This document shows, piece by piece, positions 41,628-49,862 of a stretch of DNA of 64,000 bases. The stretch's first letter is position 1. Every line of letters begins with the position of its first letter. This stretch comes from Staphylococcus pseudoxylosus (GTDB lineage: Bacteria; Bacillota; Bacilli; Staphylococcales; Staphylococcaceae), in contig NZ_RCVN01000004.1 of NCBI RefSeq assembly GCF_003697915.1, forward strand, positions 163,149 through 227,148. Direction: 5' to 3'. The notes below the pieces were generated by a model that worked only from the letters and a program-made list of their open reading frames with translations, was not told the origin of the DNA and made no database searches. The position numbers and the translations under genes were made by a program.

Positions 41628-41786
41628 ATTTTGCTTATTTTAAACACAATTCAAATATTGTTATTTTGTGTAATTTTACTATAAAATAGATATATAGTTT
41701 TCTTTCCTAATGATTTTGTATTCCATTAATTCACTAAACCTTTAAGCGCTCTATACATGAGAAATTTCTAAATTTGAGGTGATTTT

Positions 41787-41963
41787 ATGCAAATACTAAG
41801 AAAAGTGACTGACAATGACAATCTGTTATATTATGTAAAAACTGACCTAGGTTTAATTATTAAAATTAAAGCCAATCCCTCTTTAAATAAAGCCGAAACA
41901 AAACAAATGCTAATTGATGTAGCAAATGAAATGGATGATAAATTGAGGAGTAATATTGAATAA
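41787..41963 (+). CDS. Small paralogous protein, family member 1 (58 residues)
   Basis: Starts MQILRKVTDNDNLLYYVKTD. ATG at 41787 follows GAGGTGATTTT. The shared pattern with genes at 42571, 48291 and 51828 is M-x-I/V-L/I/V, then Y-x-V-K-T-x-x-G at about residues 15-22, a beta-strand and a C-terminal helix of about 20 residues. No membrane segment, no known domain. Too short for most gene callers. Function unknown; repeated conservation suggests it is translated. Confidence 0.78.
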   Translation: MQILRKVTDNDNLLYYVKTDLGLIIKIKANPSLNKAETKQMLIDVANEMDDKLRSNIE

Positions 41964-42178
41964 ATAACAGACTTCATATGCGAGCATTTAATGACTGCTT
42001 ATGTCTAATACTTCCCCCATTATCTAATTTTATTTCTATAAACGATTCACTTCTTAAAGAATTAATATCATAAGATACTCAGATTAACTGTGGAAGCAAC
42101 TATCATTAACGATGCTTTCACAGTTTTTATAATGTTATTAAAGCATCACTTCAAAATTTCTTAGATATTAAATTACAT
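41964..42178. other. Intergenic stretch between two family members
   Basis: AT-rich. An inverted repeat AACTGTG-GAAGCA / TGCTTTCACAGTT near 42087-42126 may end member 1's transcript. No ORF. Confidence 0.4.
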
Positions 42179-42262
42179 AAAAAAGCGCCACCCTTAAGAA
42201 TGGCGCAAATCTCGAAAATATAATCCACACTAGAGTTTGGAGGACTTCTTGTGCTTATTAAT
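42179..42262 (-). ncRNA. Candidate small RNA with terminator and CCTCC seed
   Basis: Read leftward, a perfect GCGCCA / TGGCGC hairpin with a ten-base loop and a T-run of six (42179-42208) has no protein gene upstream on that strand. About 35 bases before it the transcript would contain AGTCCTCCAAACTC, an unpaired C-rich anti-Shine-Dalgarno-like stretch typical of staphylococcal regulatory RNAs. The 5' end and promoter are not clear. The stretch up to 42570 is otherwise AT-rich and empty. Confidence 0.45.
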
Positions 42263-42570
42263 ATCTACCCCATAGTAATTTAATAAAAACATAAATAACT
42301 AAATTAATATTAAATTTCTTAGATTTATTTATTATTGATATACATTCATTTCCATCTCTTTAATAATATATAATTTGCTGTTTAAGAAAAAAATTAAATG
42401 AATTCAATCATACTGTTGGAAAACAAATTAATAAAAAGTTATCCTATATATAAAGCATTAAATGAAATGAGTGATTAAATAAGCGTTATTCGTAGTAATA
42501 ATTTACAACGCATTTTTATTTAGTTAGGTAGTAGATTAAATAGAAATGTTTCAATAAAAAGGGTGATGAA

Positions 42571-42735
42571 ATGGAAGTACTACGTAAAGTTTATAAGGAC
42601 GATGAACCAGTCTATCATGTAAAGACTGACAAAGGATCAGTTATAAGAATTAAAGGTTCTGATGAATTAACTGACCAAGAAACTGAAGAACTATTAACAC
42701 TAGTGTCTCAAGATATTGATAAAATGAAAAAATAA
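42571..42735 (+). CDS. Small paralogous protein, family member 2 (54 residues)
   Basis: Starts MEVLRKVYKDDEPVYHVKTD. ATG at 42571 after AAAGGGTGATGAA. It is the closest relative of member 1: the LRKV start, the VKTD-x-G core and an acidic C-terminal helix match. The two lie 600 bases apart as a tandem pair in the same direction but seem separately transcribed. Confidence 0.8.
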   Translation: MEVLRKVYKDDEPVYHVKTDKGSVIRIKGSDELTDQETEELLTLVSQDIDKMKK

Positions 42736-42917
42736 ACAACTACATTTTATAAACTACTACAAAATGTATAGTGTAGAAACTTATTAGGTGCATGTTTAAA
42801 GAAAGGGGCAATTAAACAATCAACACCTGCATAAGTTAAAAATTCATTAACAGTAATTATATACTGAGATAAACACTTAATAATATGTTTCGAATATATA
42901 ATTTTGAGCGTATTAAC

Positions 42918-42981
42918 ACATACGAAATGCGTGAATATGAAACCTAAACATTGTTTTAGATTTCGACTTCACGCATTTTCA
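42918..42981 (-). terminator. Terminator-like hairpin after a GNAT gene
   Basis: Long imperfect stem: AAATGCGTGAA with TTCACGCATTT outside and AAACCTAAA-like with TTTTAGATTT-like inside. It lies some 20 bases after the stop of the leftward GNAT gene. The T-run is weak. Confidence 0.6.
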
Positions 42982-42999
42982 TTTTATATTATCAGGTTA

Positions 43000-43440
43000 T
43001 TAACGATCTAAATACATTTGAAAGGTTATATGAGGAATATTGTCTTCTAAGTAAACATCTGAGACACTTTCAAAGCCAAATGACTCGTAAAATGCTTTAA
43101 GGTATGCTTGACCAGATATTCGAACCTGCGTTTGCTTATAGCTTTCTTTAATCTTATTTAACGTTGCTTTCACAATTTTTCTACCATAATTAGATTTTCT
43201 ATATTTTTCTACTACTAGCACTCTACCAAAAGTAATATAAGACGGATGTTCTATAATACGACTATATGCAACGATTTCTTCTCCGTTTTTAAGCATTACA
43301 TGTAAAGTATTTAAATCAAATTCATCTACTTCTTGATACGTACAATTTTGCTCAACTATGAATACATTGATTCTAGTTTGGAAAACTTTAACCAATTCTA
43401 TATTCGACATTTCTTTTGTGTGCTTAACAACTAATTCCAT
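43000..43440 (-). CDS. GNAT family N-acetyltransferase (ElaA-like)
   Basis: 146 residues. R-x-x-VFIVEQNCTYQEVDEFD near residue 23 is the ElaA-type opening and VEKYRKSNYGRKIV near 92 is the acetyl-CoA loop. QAYLKAFYESFGF near 118 matches motif B. The ATG at 43438-43440 follows GGAGGAATATAGG; an in-frame TTG five codons up overlaps this site. The substrate is unknown. Confidence 0.85.
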   Translation of the reverse strand: MELVVKHTKEMSNIELVKVFQTRINVFIVEQNCTYQEVDEFDLNTLHVMLKNGEEIVAYSRIIEHPSYITFGRVLVVEKYRKSNYGRKIVKATLNKIKESYKQTQVRISGQAYLKAFYESFGFESVSDVYLEDNIPHITFQMYLDR

Positions 43441-43459
43441 CCTATATTCCTCCAATAAA

Positions 43460-43522
43460 TAAAAAAGTACCAGATTTATCCCATCCTCTTAAAACGAGCG
43501 CACATAGCATAAATCTAGCACT
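43460..43522 (-). terminator. Terminator of the first VOC gene
   Basis: AGATTTAT / ATAAATCT arms extended by GT.C pairs, then ACTTTTTTATT read leftward. It lies about 120 bases after the VOC stop. Confidence 0.6.
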
Positions 43523-43640
43523 GTCGACAAAATTAATCCATCTAATAACAAACAATATATTTAATTCTTATTCGGGCTGAAATCATATAGCATAAGATTA
43601 TTTGCACTTTTCATGATGACTTTAATTAAAAGTTTATATT

Positions 43641-44027
43641 TTATTGTTCAACAATTTGAATTAAATTACCACATGTATCATCAAATATAGCATATTTCAC
43701 ACCTTCAACCTCTTTAGGTCTTGTATGAAATTTGACTCCTTTATTTAACAATACTTCATGTTCTTTCTCCAAGTTATCTACACCAAACATGGTTACTGGT
43801 ATACCCGCTTCATATAAACCGTCTTGATAGTTTTTGGCTATCGGACTTTCATTAGGTTCCAAAACGATTTCAACTGGGTTATTGGAATTATCTTCAGTAA
43901 CTGTTAACCATCTAAATCCGCCCCCCATTTCAATATTATGCTTTAATTTAAATCCTAATTTTTCGGTATAAAATTGTTGTGCTTCATCTTGATTATTAAC
44001 AAAAATACTCATAGCAATTATTTTCAT
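43641..44027 (-). CDS. VOC/glyoxalase family protein
   Basis: 128 residues, two beta-alpha-beta-beta-beta modules: MSIFVNNQDEAQQFYTEKLG at the start and GVKYAIFDDTCGNLIQIVE at the end. Members bind a metal and act on small substrates or drugs; the role here is unknown. The ATG at 44025-44027 follows GAAGGAGA; 13 basic residues further upstream have no site. Confidence 0.85.
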   Translation of the reverse strand: MKIIAMSIFVNNQDEAQQFYTEKLGFKLKHNIEMGGGFRWLTVTEDNSNNPVEIVLEPNESPIAKNYQDGLYEAGIPVTMFGVDNLEKEHEVLLNKGVKFHTRPKEVEGVKYAIFDDTCGNLIQIVEQ

Positions 44028-44269
44028 TATAAATCTCCTTCTTCTTAATTTATTTATTTTATACATATTCCCAAACCAGATAATTTTGACACATCGCTAC
44101 AATTAACTATTTAATTTACACATTTCTATACCAAGATAAAAATACATGTAAACATACAATTTTTTATTTAATTTACTTAAATAAAAAAACATAAATTTTG
44201 TAATAATAGTACCCATATATTACAATTGAAAGTGGTATTCGTATTATCTATTTATAGGAGTGAACGATT

Positions 44270-44470
44270 GTGAAAATTCTTAACGAATTACGCGAGAAAT
44301 CTAATTTAAGTATATCCAAACTAGCTATTAATTTGAATCATGGCTATGGGACAGATATCAGAAATTGCCAAATATGGGACTGGGAAAATGGCTATCGCAC
44401 AATTTCAGAAAAAGATGCAGCAATGCTAGCAGACTATTTTAATGTTTCAGGAGAAACATTTACTTCATAA
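44270..44470 (+). CDS. Small HTH (XRE-like) DNA-binding protein
   Basis: 66 residues. The helix-turn-helix LREKSNLSISKLAINLNHGY near residue 6 and the XRE-type C-terminal LADYFNVSGETF indicate a stand-alone DNA-binding domain. There is an unusual insert (GYGTDIRNCQIWDWENGYRT) between the helices. GTG start after TAGGAGTG. No partner toxin gene is adjacent. Followed by a terminator. Confidence 0.75.
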   Translation: MKILNELREKSNLSISKLAINLNHGYGTDIRNCQIWDWENGYRTISEKDAAMLADYFNVSGETFTS

Positions 44471-44519
44471 TTGCATTAAACGGAATGTAATATAAATTAA
44501 GGGACAATAAATTGTTAAT

Positions 44520-44551
44520 AAGGCTATGACATAGCAAATGTCATAGCCTTT
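44520..44551 (+). terminator. Terminator of the HTH gene
   Basis: Perfect AAGGCTATGACA / TGTCATAGCCTT stem with a seven-base loop, then TTTC. Confidence 0.85.
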
Positions 44552-44661
44552 CATCATGTAAGTGATATTATCAAACAACTTTAATAACAGGCTCTAATTA
44601 CTAAAAGTAACTATATCTATCAATTACACTTAAATTCATATCATTACAATTTTTTAACTAT

Positions 44662-44844
44662 TTATTTTTTATAGACAATCGTAATAAAGTAATCAACGCC
44701 TTCAATACTATTTGTTACAGATGGTGTGACACTCACTAATTCCCAGTGTTGCTTCTCATCTACATATTGTAAGAATTCGTTAACACGTTCATCAAATTCT
44801 TCAAAACTTTCTTCATATTGCATGTGTAATGTTTTTATCTTCAT
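44662..44844 (-). CDS. Cse60-like small protein (60 residues)
   Basis: Starts MKIKTLHMQYEESFEEFDER, ends in the hydrophobic strand YFITIVYKK. The layout, an acidic helix plus a C-terminal strand, resembles the Cse60 'sporulation' family, also found in non-spore-formers. The ATG at 44842-44844 follows AAAGGAAAG; the 12 upstream codons lack a site. Family assignment is moderate. Confidence 0.62.
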   Translation of the reverse strand: MKIKTLHMQYEESFEEFDERVNEFLQYVDEKQHWELVSVTPSVTNSIEGVDYFITIVYKK

Positions 44845-44961
44845 TATTATCTTTCCTTTCAACCATTTTTCCTTAACCAATTGTAAATCTTTATTTTTTT
44901 CATAACAAACATGACGATGCTTGCTTAGTTTGGTTAAACACTTTTATTGTAAGGATACTTT

Positions 44962-45792
44962 TTAAATTTTAGAAATACGTATTTCATTATCTAGCCAATC
45001 AACAATTTCTTTGAAAATACTTAAATTATAAGACGGTTCATTAAATATCTCATGTTGTAATCTATCATAAATATGAATAGATTTATGTTCAGATTCTATT
45101 TCTTGGTACAATTGTAGTGAATCATGGTAACTTACTAATCCATCTTCTTTACCATGTAATATCAATATATTGTTAGTAAAGCGCTCCGCGTTATTTTTCA
45201 AATATGTGATGCCATCTAATAATGTACGAATCAGACCCATAGATATCTGTTTGGCGTTTAATTGGTCAATTTGATATTTTCTAATAACTTCAGTATCAGA
45301 ACATACACCATCCCCTAATTCATTTTTAATATAAGTGTCTGATGAAATGCTTGGATCAGGATTACCAAATAACTTATTATTATACCTTGTTAATGCACCC
45401 GATGTAACTACACCATCTACAGTACCAGGATAAATCGTTTCAAATAAAGTTACTGTATAACCGCCCATGCTATGTCCAATTAGATATACTTTCCCTTCGA
45501 AAGTAGTTTTTACGTATTCAATTATAGCTGTTAAACCTTCTACAATTTCATACATATTACTGTAATAAGTTTGTGCGCCTCCAGACCTACCATGTCCTCT
45601 TTGGTCGTATCTTATGACATTAAAGTTATTTTCATTTAAATATGCCGTTAAAATATCGTAACGATCTAAATGTTCGGCTAATCCATGTACTATAATAATG
45701 TTTGCCTTCGCTCCTGGAGCATCATTAATTTTAGTATACAATTTCGTATTATCTAATGAATTTAAATATTTAATATAATGCATCTTGTTCAC
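44962..45792 (-). CDS. Alpha/beta hydrolase (monoacylglycerol lipase-like)
   Basis: 276 residues. The oxyanion loop HGLAEHLDRY is near residue 36, the nucleophile elbow GHSMGGYT near 107, the acid in LILHGKEDGLV near 213 and the catalytic His in LQHEIFNEP near 248. This is a serine lysophospholipase/monoacylglycerol-lipase type. The ATG follows AAGGGGTGAAC. Monocistronic. Confidence 0.88.
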   Translation of the reverse strand: MNKMHYIKYLNSLDNTKLYTKINDAPGAKANIIIVHGLAEHLDRYDILTAYLNENNFNVIRYDQRGHGRSGGAQTYYSNMYEIVEGLTAIIEYVKTTFEGKVYLIGHSMGGYTVTLFETIYPGTVDGVVTSGALTRYNNKLFGNPDPSISSDTYIKNELGDGVCSDTEVIRKYQIDQLNAKQISMGLIRTLLDGITYLKNNAERFTNNILILHGKEDGLVSYHDSLQLYQEIESEHKSIHIYDRLQHEIFNEPSYNLSIFKEIVDWLDNEIRISKI

Positions 45793-45980
45793 CCCTTGAT
45801 TTATAAATTCTTATACTCGCCATTATGTCTACCCTTATTGTATCAATTTACACTTATCTTTTTACGTAATGACTTTCTTGTTTATTGTAAATATTAATTG
45901 AATTTCACTCCTGAAAATAGTTATACAGTAATGAATTTGGTATACTCAAAATAATCAAAACTCAATGAAGAAGGTACATT

Positions 45981-46469
45981 ATGTATAAATCAATAGACTT
46001 TATAAGCTCCATATTTAAATCTGCGAATACTATTAATCTTAAAAATTAGGAAACAGAATTTTTTAACGAGGCGTATGAGAGTTGCACTTTTCAAGCTAAC
46101 AATCAAAATTTCAGAAGTAGAATTGCTAAAAAAACACCAAATAAACCAGGCTATTTTGTAGTATTTTGGACTAAAGATAACAATAATAAAAACAGGCCTT
46201 TTACATATAATGAATCATGTGACAAATTAATTATTACAGTAATTGATGGCAGTCACAAAGGGTTATTTATATTTCCAAGAGACGTGTTAGCTAAACAGAA
46301 TATTATAGCTAACGGAGCAAAAAAAGGAAAAATGGCAATGAGACTTTATCCAACTTGGGAACACAAATTAAATCAAACTGCAATTAAAACCCAAAGGTGG
46401 CAATCAAATCATTTTATTGATTTAACTGATAATATTGACAAACCTTTATTATATAAATTGTTAAGTTGA
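45981..46469 (+). pseudogene. mepB: mepB-like gene broken by a nonsense codon
   Basis: One reading frame of 163 codons runs from ATG 45981 (after a GAAG-x-GGT site) to TGA 46469, interrupted only by TAG at 46047-46049 (codon 23). Conceptual protein: MYKSIDFISSIF.., RSRIAKKTPNKPGYFVVFW, GLFIFPRDVL, GKMAMRLYPTWE, the pattern of MepB, encoded with the MepA drug pump in S. aureus. The family has Trp near this position as I recall it, so TGG to TAG is likely. No mepR or mepA is adjacent. Confidence 0.85.
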
Positions 46470-46582
46470 AAATTTAACTAGCCTATTTAGAAACTATTGA
46501 ATACTATAAAAATATAACTTCCTAGATTCTCTATGCTTCATCTTTTGGATGACAAAAACTTAACTATAACCTGTACATTACG

Positions 46583-46960
46583 TCAGTTTAATTTTTGTAT
46601 TATTGTTGAATTTTTAATGTAGTTTACATCATAATAATTTGCCATGCTTTTTAAAAATTGTAATAGATATATTTCATCAACTTCTTCTTTTTTAAATGCT
46701 TCTTTTAAATAGTTATGTAAACTTTTTTCTGATGAACTACACTTTCTTTTAAAATAACCCCACATATGATCATATGCGTTAATTATTGACCCAGTACTTG
46801 GTGTAGTACTTAGTGCTTCATTAATTAAAGTTTCAATTTCTTCTATCGTTGGATCATATTTCAACTGTTCTCTAATCATTTTATATTTATTTTGATCGTG
46901 CCATAAAACCTCATATTTATGTTGTTTCCATAACTGCTCGATTTGATATTGTCCACTCAT
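46583..46960 (-). CDS. YbgA-domain (DUF1722) protein
   Basis: 125 residues. LWKQHKYEVLWHDQNKYKMI near residue 10 is the YbgA opening, and NYLKEAFKKEEVDE near 83 fits the rest. In E. coli the domain is linked to photolyase gene context and is sometimes fused to DUF523, but the role is unknown. The ATG follows AAAAGGAT. Stands alone. Confidence 0.75.
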   Translation of the reverse strand: MSGQYQIEQLWKQHKYEVLWHDQNKYKMIREQLKYDPTIEEIETLINEALSTTPSTGSIINAYDHMWGYFKRKCSSSEKSLHNYLKEAFKKEEVDEIYLLQFLKSMANYYDVNYIKNSTIIQKLN

Positions 46961-47206
46961 TGTAATGTATCCTTTTTAACTCTCCTACTAAAAATATATT
47001 TTAATTGGAGAACCTATTTTTAATGAAATATATTGCTATTATCTGTATAGATATTATTACCTTAATTTCATTTTTACAAACCAGAACAACATCTATATTG
47101 TTGAAATTACAGGTAGAGGTATAAAAACTAAAAATATAGTTAATACTAGGCTCCTACAACTTTTAAATTACAGTTAATGATATGCTTGTATGGGAGCGTG
47201 ATATAA

Positions 47207-47479
47207 ATGTCAAAATATATATTATCTTATAATTTAAATTCCATTTCATACGGATATGAAAAATTACCTGCACAATTAAACTCTTTAGGTAATGCACTAT
47301 ATATTTATAGTGGTTTGTGGTTTTTGCAAAGCGACTTAGACAAAAACACAATCTGTGAAAGCATCAAAACATCTTTTAATGCAACTGATGATTTTCTAAT
47401 TTTTGAAATTGAACAAAGCCCTTTAGGTACATTAAACGCACAAAAATATTCTGAAATTCAAAAAATACTAGATGCATAA
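47207..47479 (+). CDS. Small Cas2-fold-like (SinR-type) protein
   Basis: 90 residues. The opening strand MSKYILSYNLN, helix ..KLPAQLNSLGNA, strand ALYIYSGLWFLQSD, helix and final strand DDFLIFEIE follow the ferredoxin-like order of Cas2 and of small orphan 'SinR family' proteins. The aspartate at the end of strand one in Cas2 is replaced by Asn. No cas1, CRISPR array or antitoxin is nearby. ATG after GGGAGCGTG. Fold inference only. Confidence 0.55.
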   Translation: MSKYILSYNLNSISYGYEKLPAQLNSLGNALYIYSGLWFLQSDLDKNTICESIKTSFNATDDFLIFEIEQSPLGTLNAQKYSEIQKILDA

Positions 47480-47526
47480 AATCATAATTTATTTAGATAA
47501 TATCTAATATTTCTCAATAATACATC

Positions 47527-47717
47527 TTATACAGTTTTACTACTCAAAAATGCGTTTATAGCACATATTGAATGATTGTCACTCTCTTGCTTAGGAGGAA
47601 TACTTTTTAATTCATAATCTCCTTTTCCACAGCGAACAATGAATTTTCCATTAAAGTAACATATGATTGCTCACCATCACTTTTTCTCAATCTTATAAAA
47701 TTTGTTAGTACTGCCAT
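47527..47717 (-). pseudogene. Small unknown gene with a one-base frameshift
   Basis: From ATG 47715-47717 (AAGGGAT upstream) one frame gives MAVLTNFIRLRKSDGEQSYV, then the frame shifts at about 47653 and a second frame continues GKFIVRCGKGDYELKSIPP to a TAA at 47527-47529. Restoring one base gives a 63-residue protein. Both halves read as good coding sequence, so a deletion or a sequencing error is likely. Family unknown. Confidence 0.55.
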
Positions 47718-47826
47718 ACGCAATCCCTTTTAAATATAGCAAGTTATATACATTTTGATTGTTTTAAATTATATTATTTTATATATTATTTATAGAATCA
47801 TCTAAAATATTTTTGAGGTGAATAAC

Positions 47827-48009
47827 ATGGCAGACGAAAGTAAATTTGAACAAGTTAAGGGAAACATAAAAGAGACAGCAGGCAATGTTATGGATAATAA
47901 AGCATTAGAAAAAGAAGGTAAAGAAGATAAAGCTTCTGGTAAAGCTAAAGAAGTAACCGAAAACGTTAAAGACAAAATCAATGGCGTTATCGATAAATTA
48001 AATAAGTAA
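47827..48009 (+). CDS. CsbD family stress protein
   Basis: 60 residues, lysine/glutamate-rich and disordered-looking: [19 protein letters not shown] near the start and KVKDKI-like repeats later, the CsbD pattern. In Bacillus csbD is sigma-B controlled and phosphate-starvation induced; I see no clear sigma-B promoter here. The ATG at 47827 follows GAGGTGAATAAC. Terminator at 48023. Confidence 0.88.
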   Translation: MADESKFEQVKGNIKETAGNVMDNKALEKEGKEDKASGKAKEVTENVKDKINGVIDKLNK

Positions 48010-48022
48010 TAATAATTTTTGT

Positions 48023-48057
48023 AAGATCACAATTCTAATTATTGTGGTCTTCTTTAT
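48023..48057 (+). terminator. Terminator of the csbD-like gene
   Basis: AAGATCACAAT / ATTGTGGTCTT stem (one G-T pair), then TCTTT. Confidence 0.75.
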
Positions 48058-48151
48058 GGCTACATTTACAACAATTCATTACATAGGTCTAAACAGATTT
48101 CTTTAAAATTAAACCTTATCAGTCTACATATAAACATAGTACACTTTATAG

Positions 48152-48179
48152 TTGCAAAAGCGTTTATATGTAGTACAAT
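48152..48179 (+). promoter_or_regulatory. Predicted promoter of family member 3
   Basis: TTGCAA, 16 bases, TACAAT. The surrounding TAGTACAATTAA recurs upstream of the lipoprotein gene (55644) and in altered form (TAGTGCAATTAA, 51668) before family member 4. Confidence 0.55.
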
Positions 48180-48290
48180 TAAACAAAACATACTATTTCT
48201 ATAGGAATATTAGTTTTATAGTTAAATAGTGGCTTTATTTAAACGTATATACTCAAACTAAATTTTTAAAAGCTATTTTAAGGGGACATT

Positions 48291-48458
48291 ATGAAAATTA
48301 TTAAATATGAAATTGGTAGTATAGACATTAGTTACACAGTCAAGACATATAAAGGTCATGTATTTACGCATGCTTTTCCTAAAGATACACCGTCAGATAA
48401 TGTTCAACGTTATTTGATGCTATTATCAAATACTGTGGATGAAAGAAAAATTAAATAA
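48291..48458 (+). CDS. Small paralogous protein, family member 3 (55 residues)
   Basis: Starts MKIIKYEIGSIDISYTVKTY. ATG at 48291 follows AAGGGGAC. It carries the Y-x-V-K-T-x-x-G core at residues 15-22, then an F-T-H strand similar to FSH in member 4, and a C-terminal helix. No known domain. Ends before the AAAGGAGTG hairpin at 48479. Confidence 0.78.
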   Translation: MKIIKYEIGSIDISYTVKTYKGHVFTHAFPKDTPSDNVQRYLMLLSNTVDERKIK

Positions 48459-48478
48459 ACACTTTTAACTTGTATAAT

Positions 48479-48532
48479 AAAGGAGTGAATCGACCACTTA
48501 TTAAAACAATTCGTTGGCTGGCACACTCCTTT
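48479..48532. terminator. Hairpin between family member 3 and cadX
   Basis: AAAGGAGTG / CACTCCTTT arms with a 36-base loop. The arm sequence is the same as in the hairpin at 14718-14777, again exposing a Shine-Dalgarno-like sequence. It probably terminates the convergent transcripts. Confidence 0.55.
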
Positions 48533-48574
48533 ATGCTTATTCATGGTACTTTCTAATTTATTAGTTACCTAACA

Positions 48575-48913
48575 TTATAAATTATCCATAAAAAATGTTT
48601 TTATTTGTTCATCTTTTATAAAGTAATAAGACATTTTTCCTTCTTTGTATTTATCAAGTACCCCTTTTTTATATAATAATCTTAAATGATGTGATGTAGT
48701 TGCAATACTCATATTTAATAATACAGATATATCACATACACACATTTCACTTTCTTTTAATAACCCAAGTATAATTTTAACTTTAGTCTCATCAGAAATC
48801 TTGCTAAAAATACTTAATAGCGACTGAGGTGCAGCTTCTTCAATGAAATTCTGTGCGTTTTCAATTTTCTGTTCATGCACACACTGCACTTCACAAATAT
48901 AATCATTAGCCAT
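48575..48913 (-). CDS. cadX: CadC/CadX-type ArsR family metal repressor
   Basis: 112-residue winged-helix repressor that leaves DNA on binding cadmium/zinc. Metal ligands are C-x4-C in YICEVQCVHE near residue 6 and the alpha-3 site ESEMCVCDIS near 60; the recognition helix is TTSHHLRLLYKKGV near 75. The size and divergence fit CadX rather than the longer plasmid CadC. The ATG at 48911-48913 is chosen; a GTG three codons up is possible. It lies 13 bases after cadD in one operon. Confidence 0.85.
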   Translation of the reverse strand: MANDYICEVQCVHEQKIENAQNFIEEAAPQSLLSIFSKISDETKVKIILGLLKESEMCVCDISVLLNMSIATTSHHLRLLYKKGVLDKYKEGKMSYYFIKDEQIKTFFMDNL

Positions 48914-48926
48914 CTCTTCCACTTCC

Positions 48927-49547
48927 TTAATTTATAATTAAATTATAAATAGTTTGTATTGTCTCATTTTCAATTATAATGAATAATCCTAACCCTATGT
49001 ATATGACAGCCATAATCCAACGGTTAAATCGTTCAATTACTTCACCTATACCTGGGATTTTTGATAAAAGTTGTGCTGAAAATACTAATACCAAAATTAA
49101 AATAATAAATATGATTAATGTAGTTATCAGCTCTACTGTATTTAAAGTTACAAAGTATGGCACAAATAAACCAACATTGTCTGCGCCACAACTAGCTATG
49201 GTAACAATTGCAACCATACCAACCAACTTACTTAGGCCTTTTTCATCTAATTCTCTTTTAGCTCTCTCCTCACCTTCACAATCACCAGAAATAGCTACAC
49301 GAACCCCTAAATAAATGGGGATTATACCTAATAATCCTAAAATCCATTTTTCAGGAACATAGTTTAATACAAATGCTAAAAATAAACTTATTAAAATTAA
49401 TGCTAATGAACCTACATATTGGCCAATATAAATATCTCGATATTCTTTTTTTGTATTAGCTCTAGCAAAAAATATTAATAAAATAACTAATAAATCTACC
49501 GCTGTAGCTGTGTACAAAATAATTGCTGTCATAATAGTTTGTAGCAT
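48927..49547 (-). CDS. cadD: Cadmium resistance transporter CadD
   Basis: 206-residue membrane protein of the CadD family, six hydrophobic segments, conferring cadmium resistance by efflux or sequestration. Family marks are TATAVDLLVILLIFFA near residue 16, IYIGQYVG near 40 and ASCGADNVGLFVPYF near 117. The ATG at 49545-49547 follows GAGGTGTG; four codons more would overlap that site. Operon order cadD-cadX, with the operator just upstream. Confidence 0.9.
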   Translation of the reverse strand: MLQTIMTAIILYTATAVDLLVILLIFFARANTKKEYRDIYIGQYVGSLALILISLFLAFVLNYVPEKWILGLLGIIPIYLGVRVAISGDCEGEERAKRELDEKGLSKLVGMVAIVTIASCGADNVGLFVPYFVTLNTVELITTLIIFIILILVLVFSAQLLSKIPGIGEVIERFNRWIMAVIYIGLGLFIIIENETIQTIYNLIIN

Positions 49548-49558
49548 AACACACCTCA

Positions 49559-49576
49559 TTCAAAAATACTTTTGAA
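49559..49576. promoter_or_regulatory. Predicted CadX/CadC operator
   Basis: The near-perfect palindrome TTCAAAAATACTTTTGAA lies 12 bases before the cadD start, between a candidate -10 (TACAAT, about 49577-49590 read leftward) and the ribosome binding site. It resembles the known cad operator (TCAAATA / TATTTGA). Repressor binding here would block the cadDX promoter until metal is present. Confidence 0.75.
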
Positions 49577-49691
49577 TGTATTGTATAATATTCAACATCA
49601 TAATTAAATAGAAAATCCACAAACTACTATATAATTTGTTTTTTTATACTCCAACAATAACGCCACAATATTCAGTTAAGAATCAAAAAAT

Positions 49692-49745
49692 ACGGGACAT
49701 CAATCTAATTTAAAAAATAAGATTTTAATGCCCCGTCAAAATAAA
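49692..49745 (-). terminator. Terminator of the CHAP gene
   Basis: ACGGGACAT / ATGCCCCGT arms plus an inner AATCT/AGATT helix, then a leftward ATTTTTTGATT tract, about 115 bases past the CHAP stop. It lies in the gap 49548-49862, which also holds the cad operator and no ORF. Confidence 0.75.
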
Positions 49746-49862
49746 AATCACATCTCATTCTGTAAAATTATAGAATTTACAGTAAAATGCTTACGTATTT
49801 AAAAACTGAAATTGAAGATGATGTTTCAGTTTTTGACTTATTATTAATTTTTAATTATTCAT

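Noticed and set aside
42252..42284. Ten-codon GTG ORF (MLINIYPIVI) after TTTGGAGG
   Set aside because: Too short to support from one sequence; kept only as an alternative reading of the small-RNA candidate.
44270..44470. Antitoxin of a toxin-antitoxin system
   Set aside because: HTH protein stands alone with a terminator after it; no toxin-like gene adjoins it.
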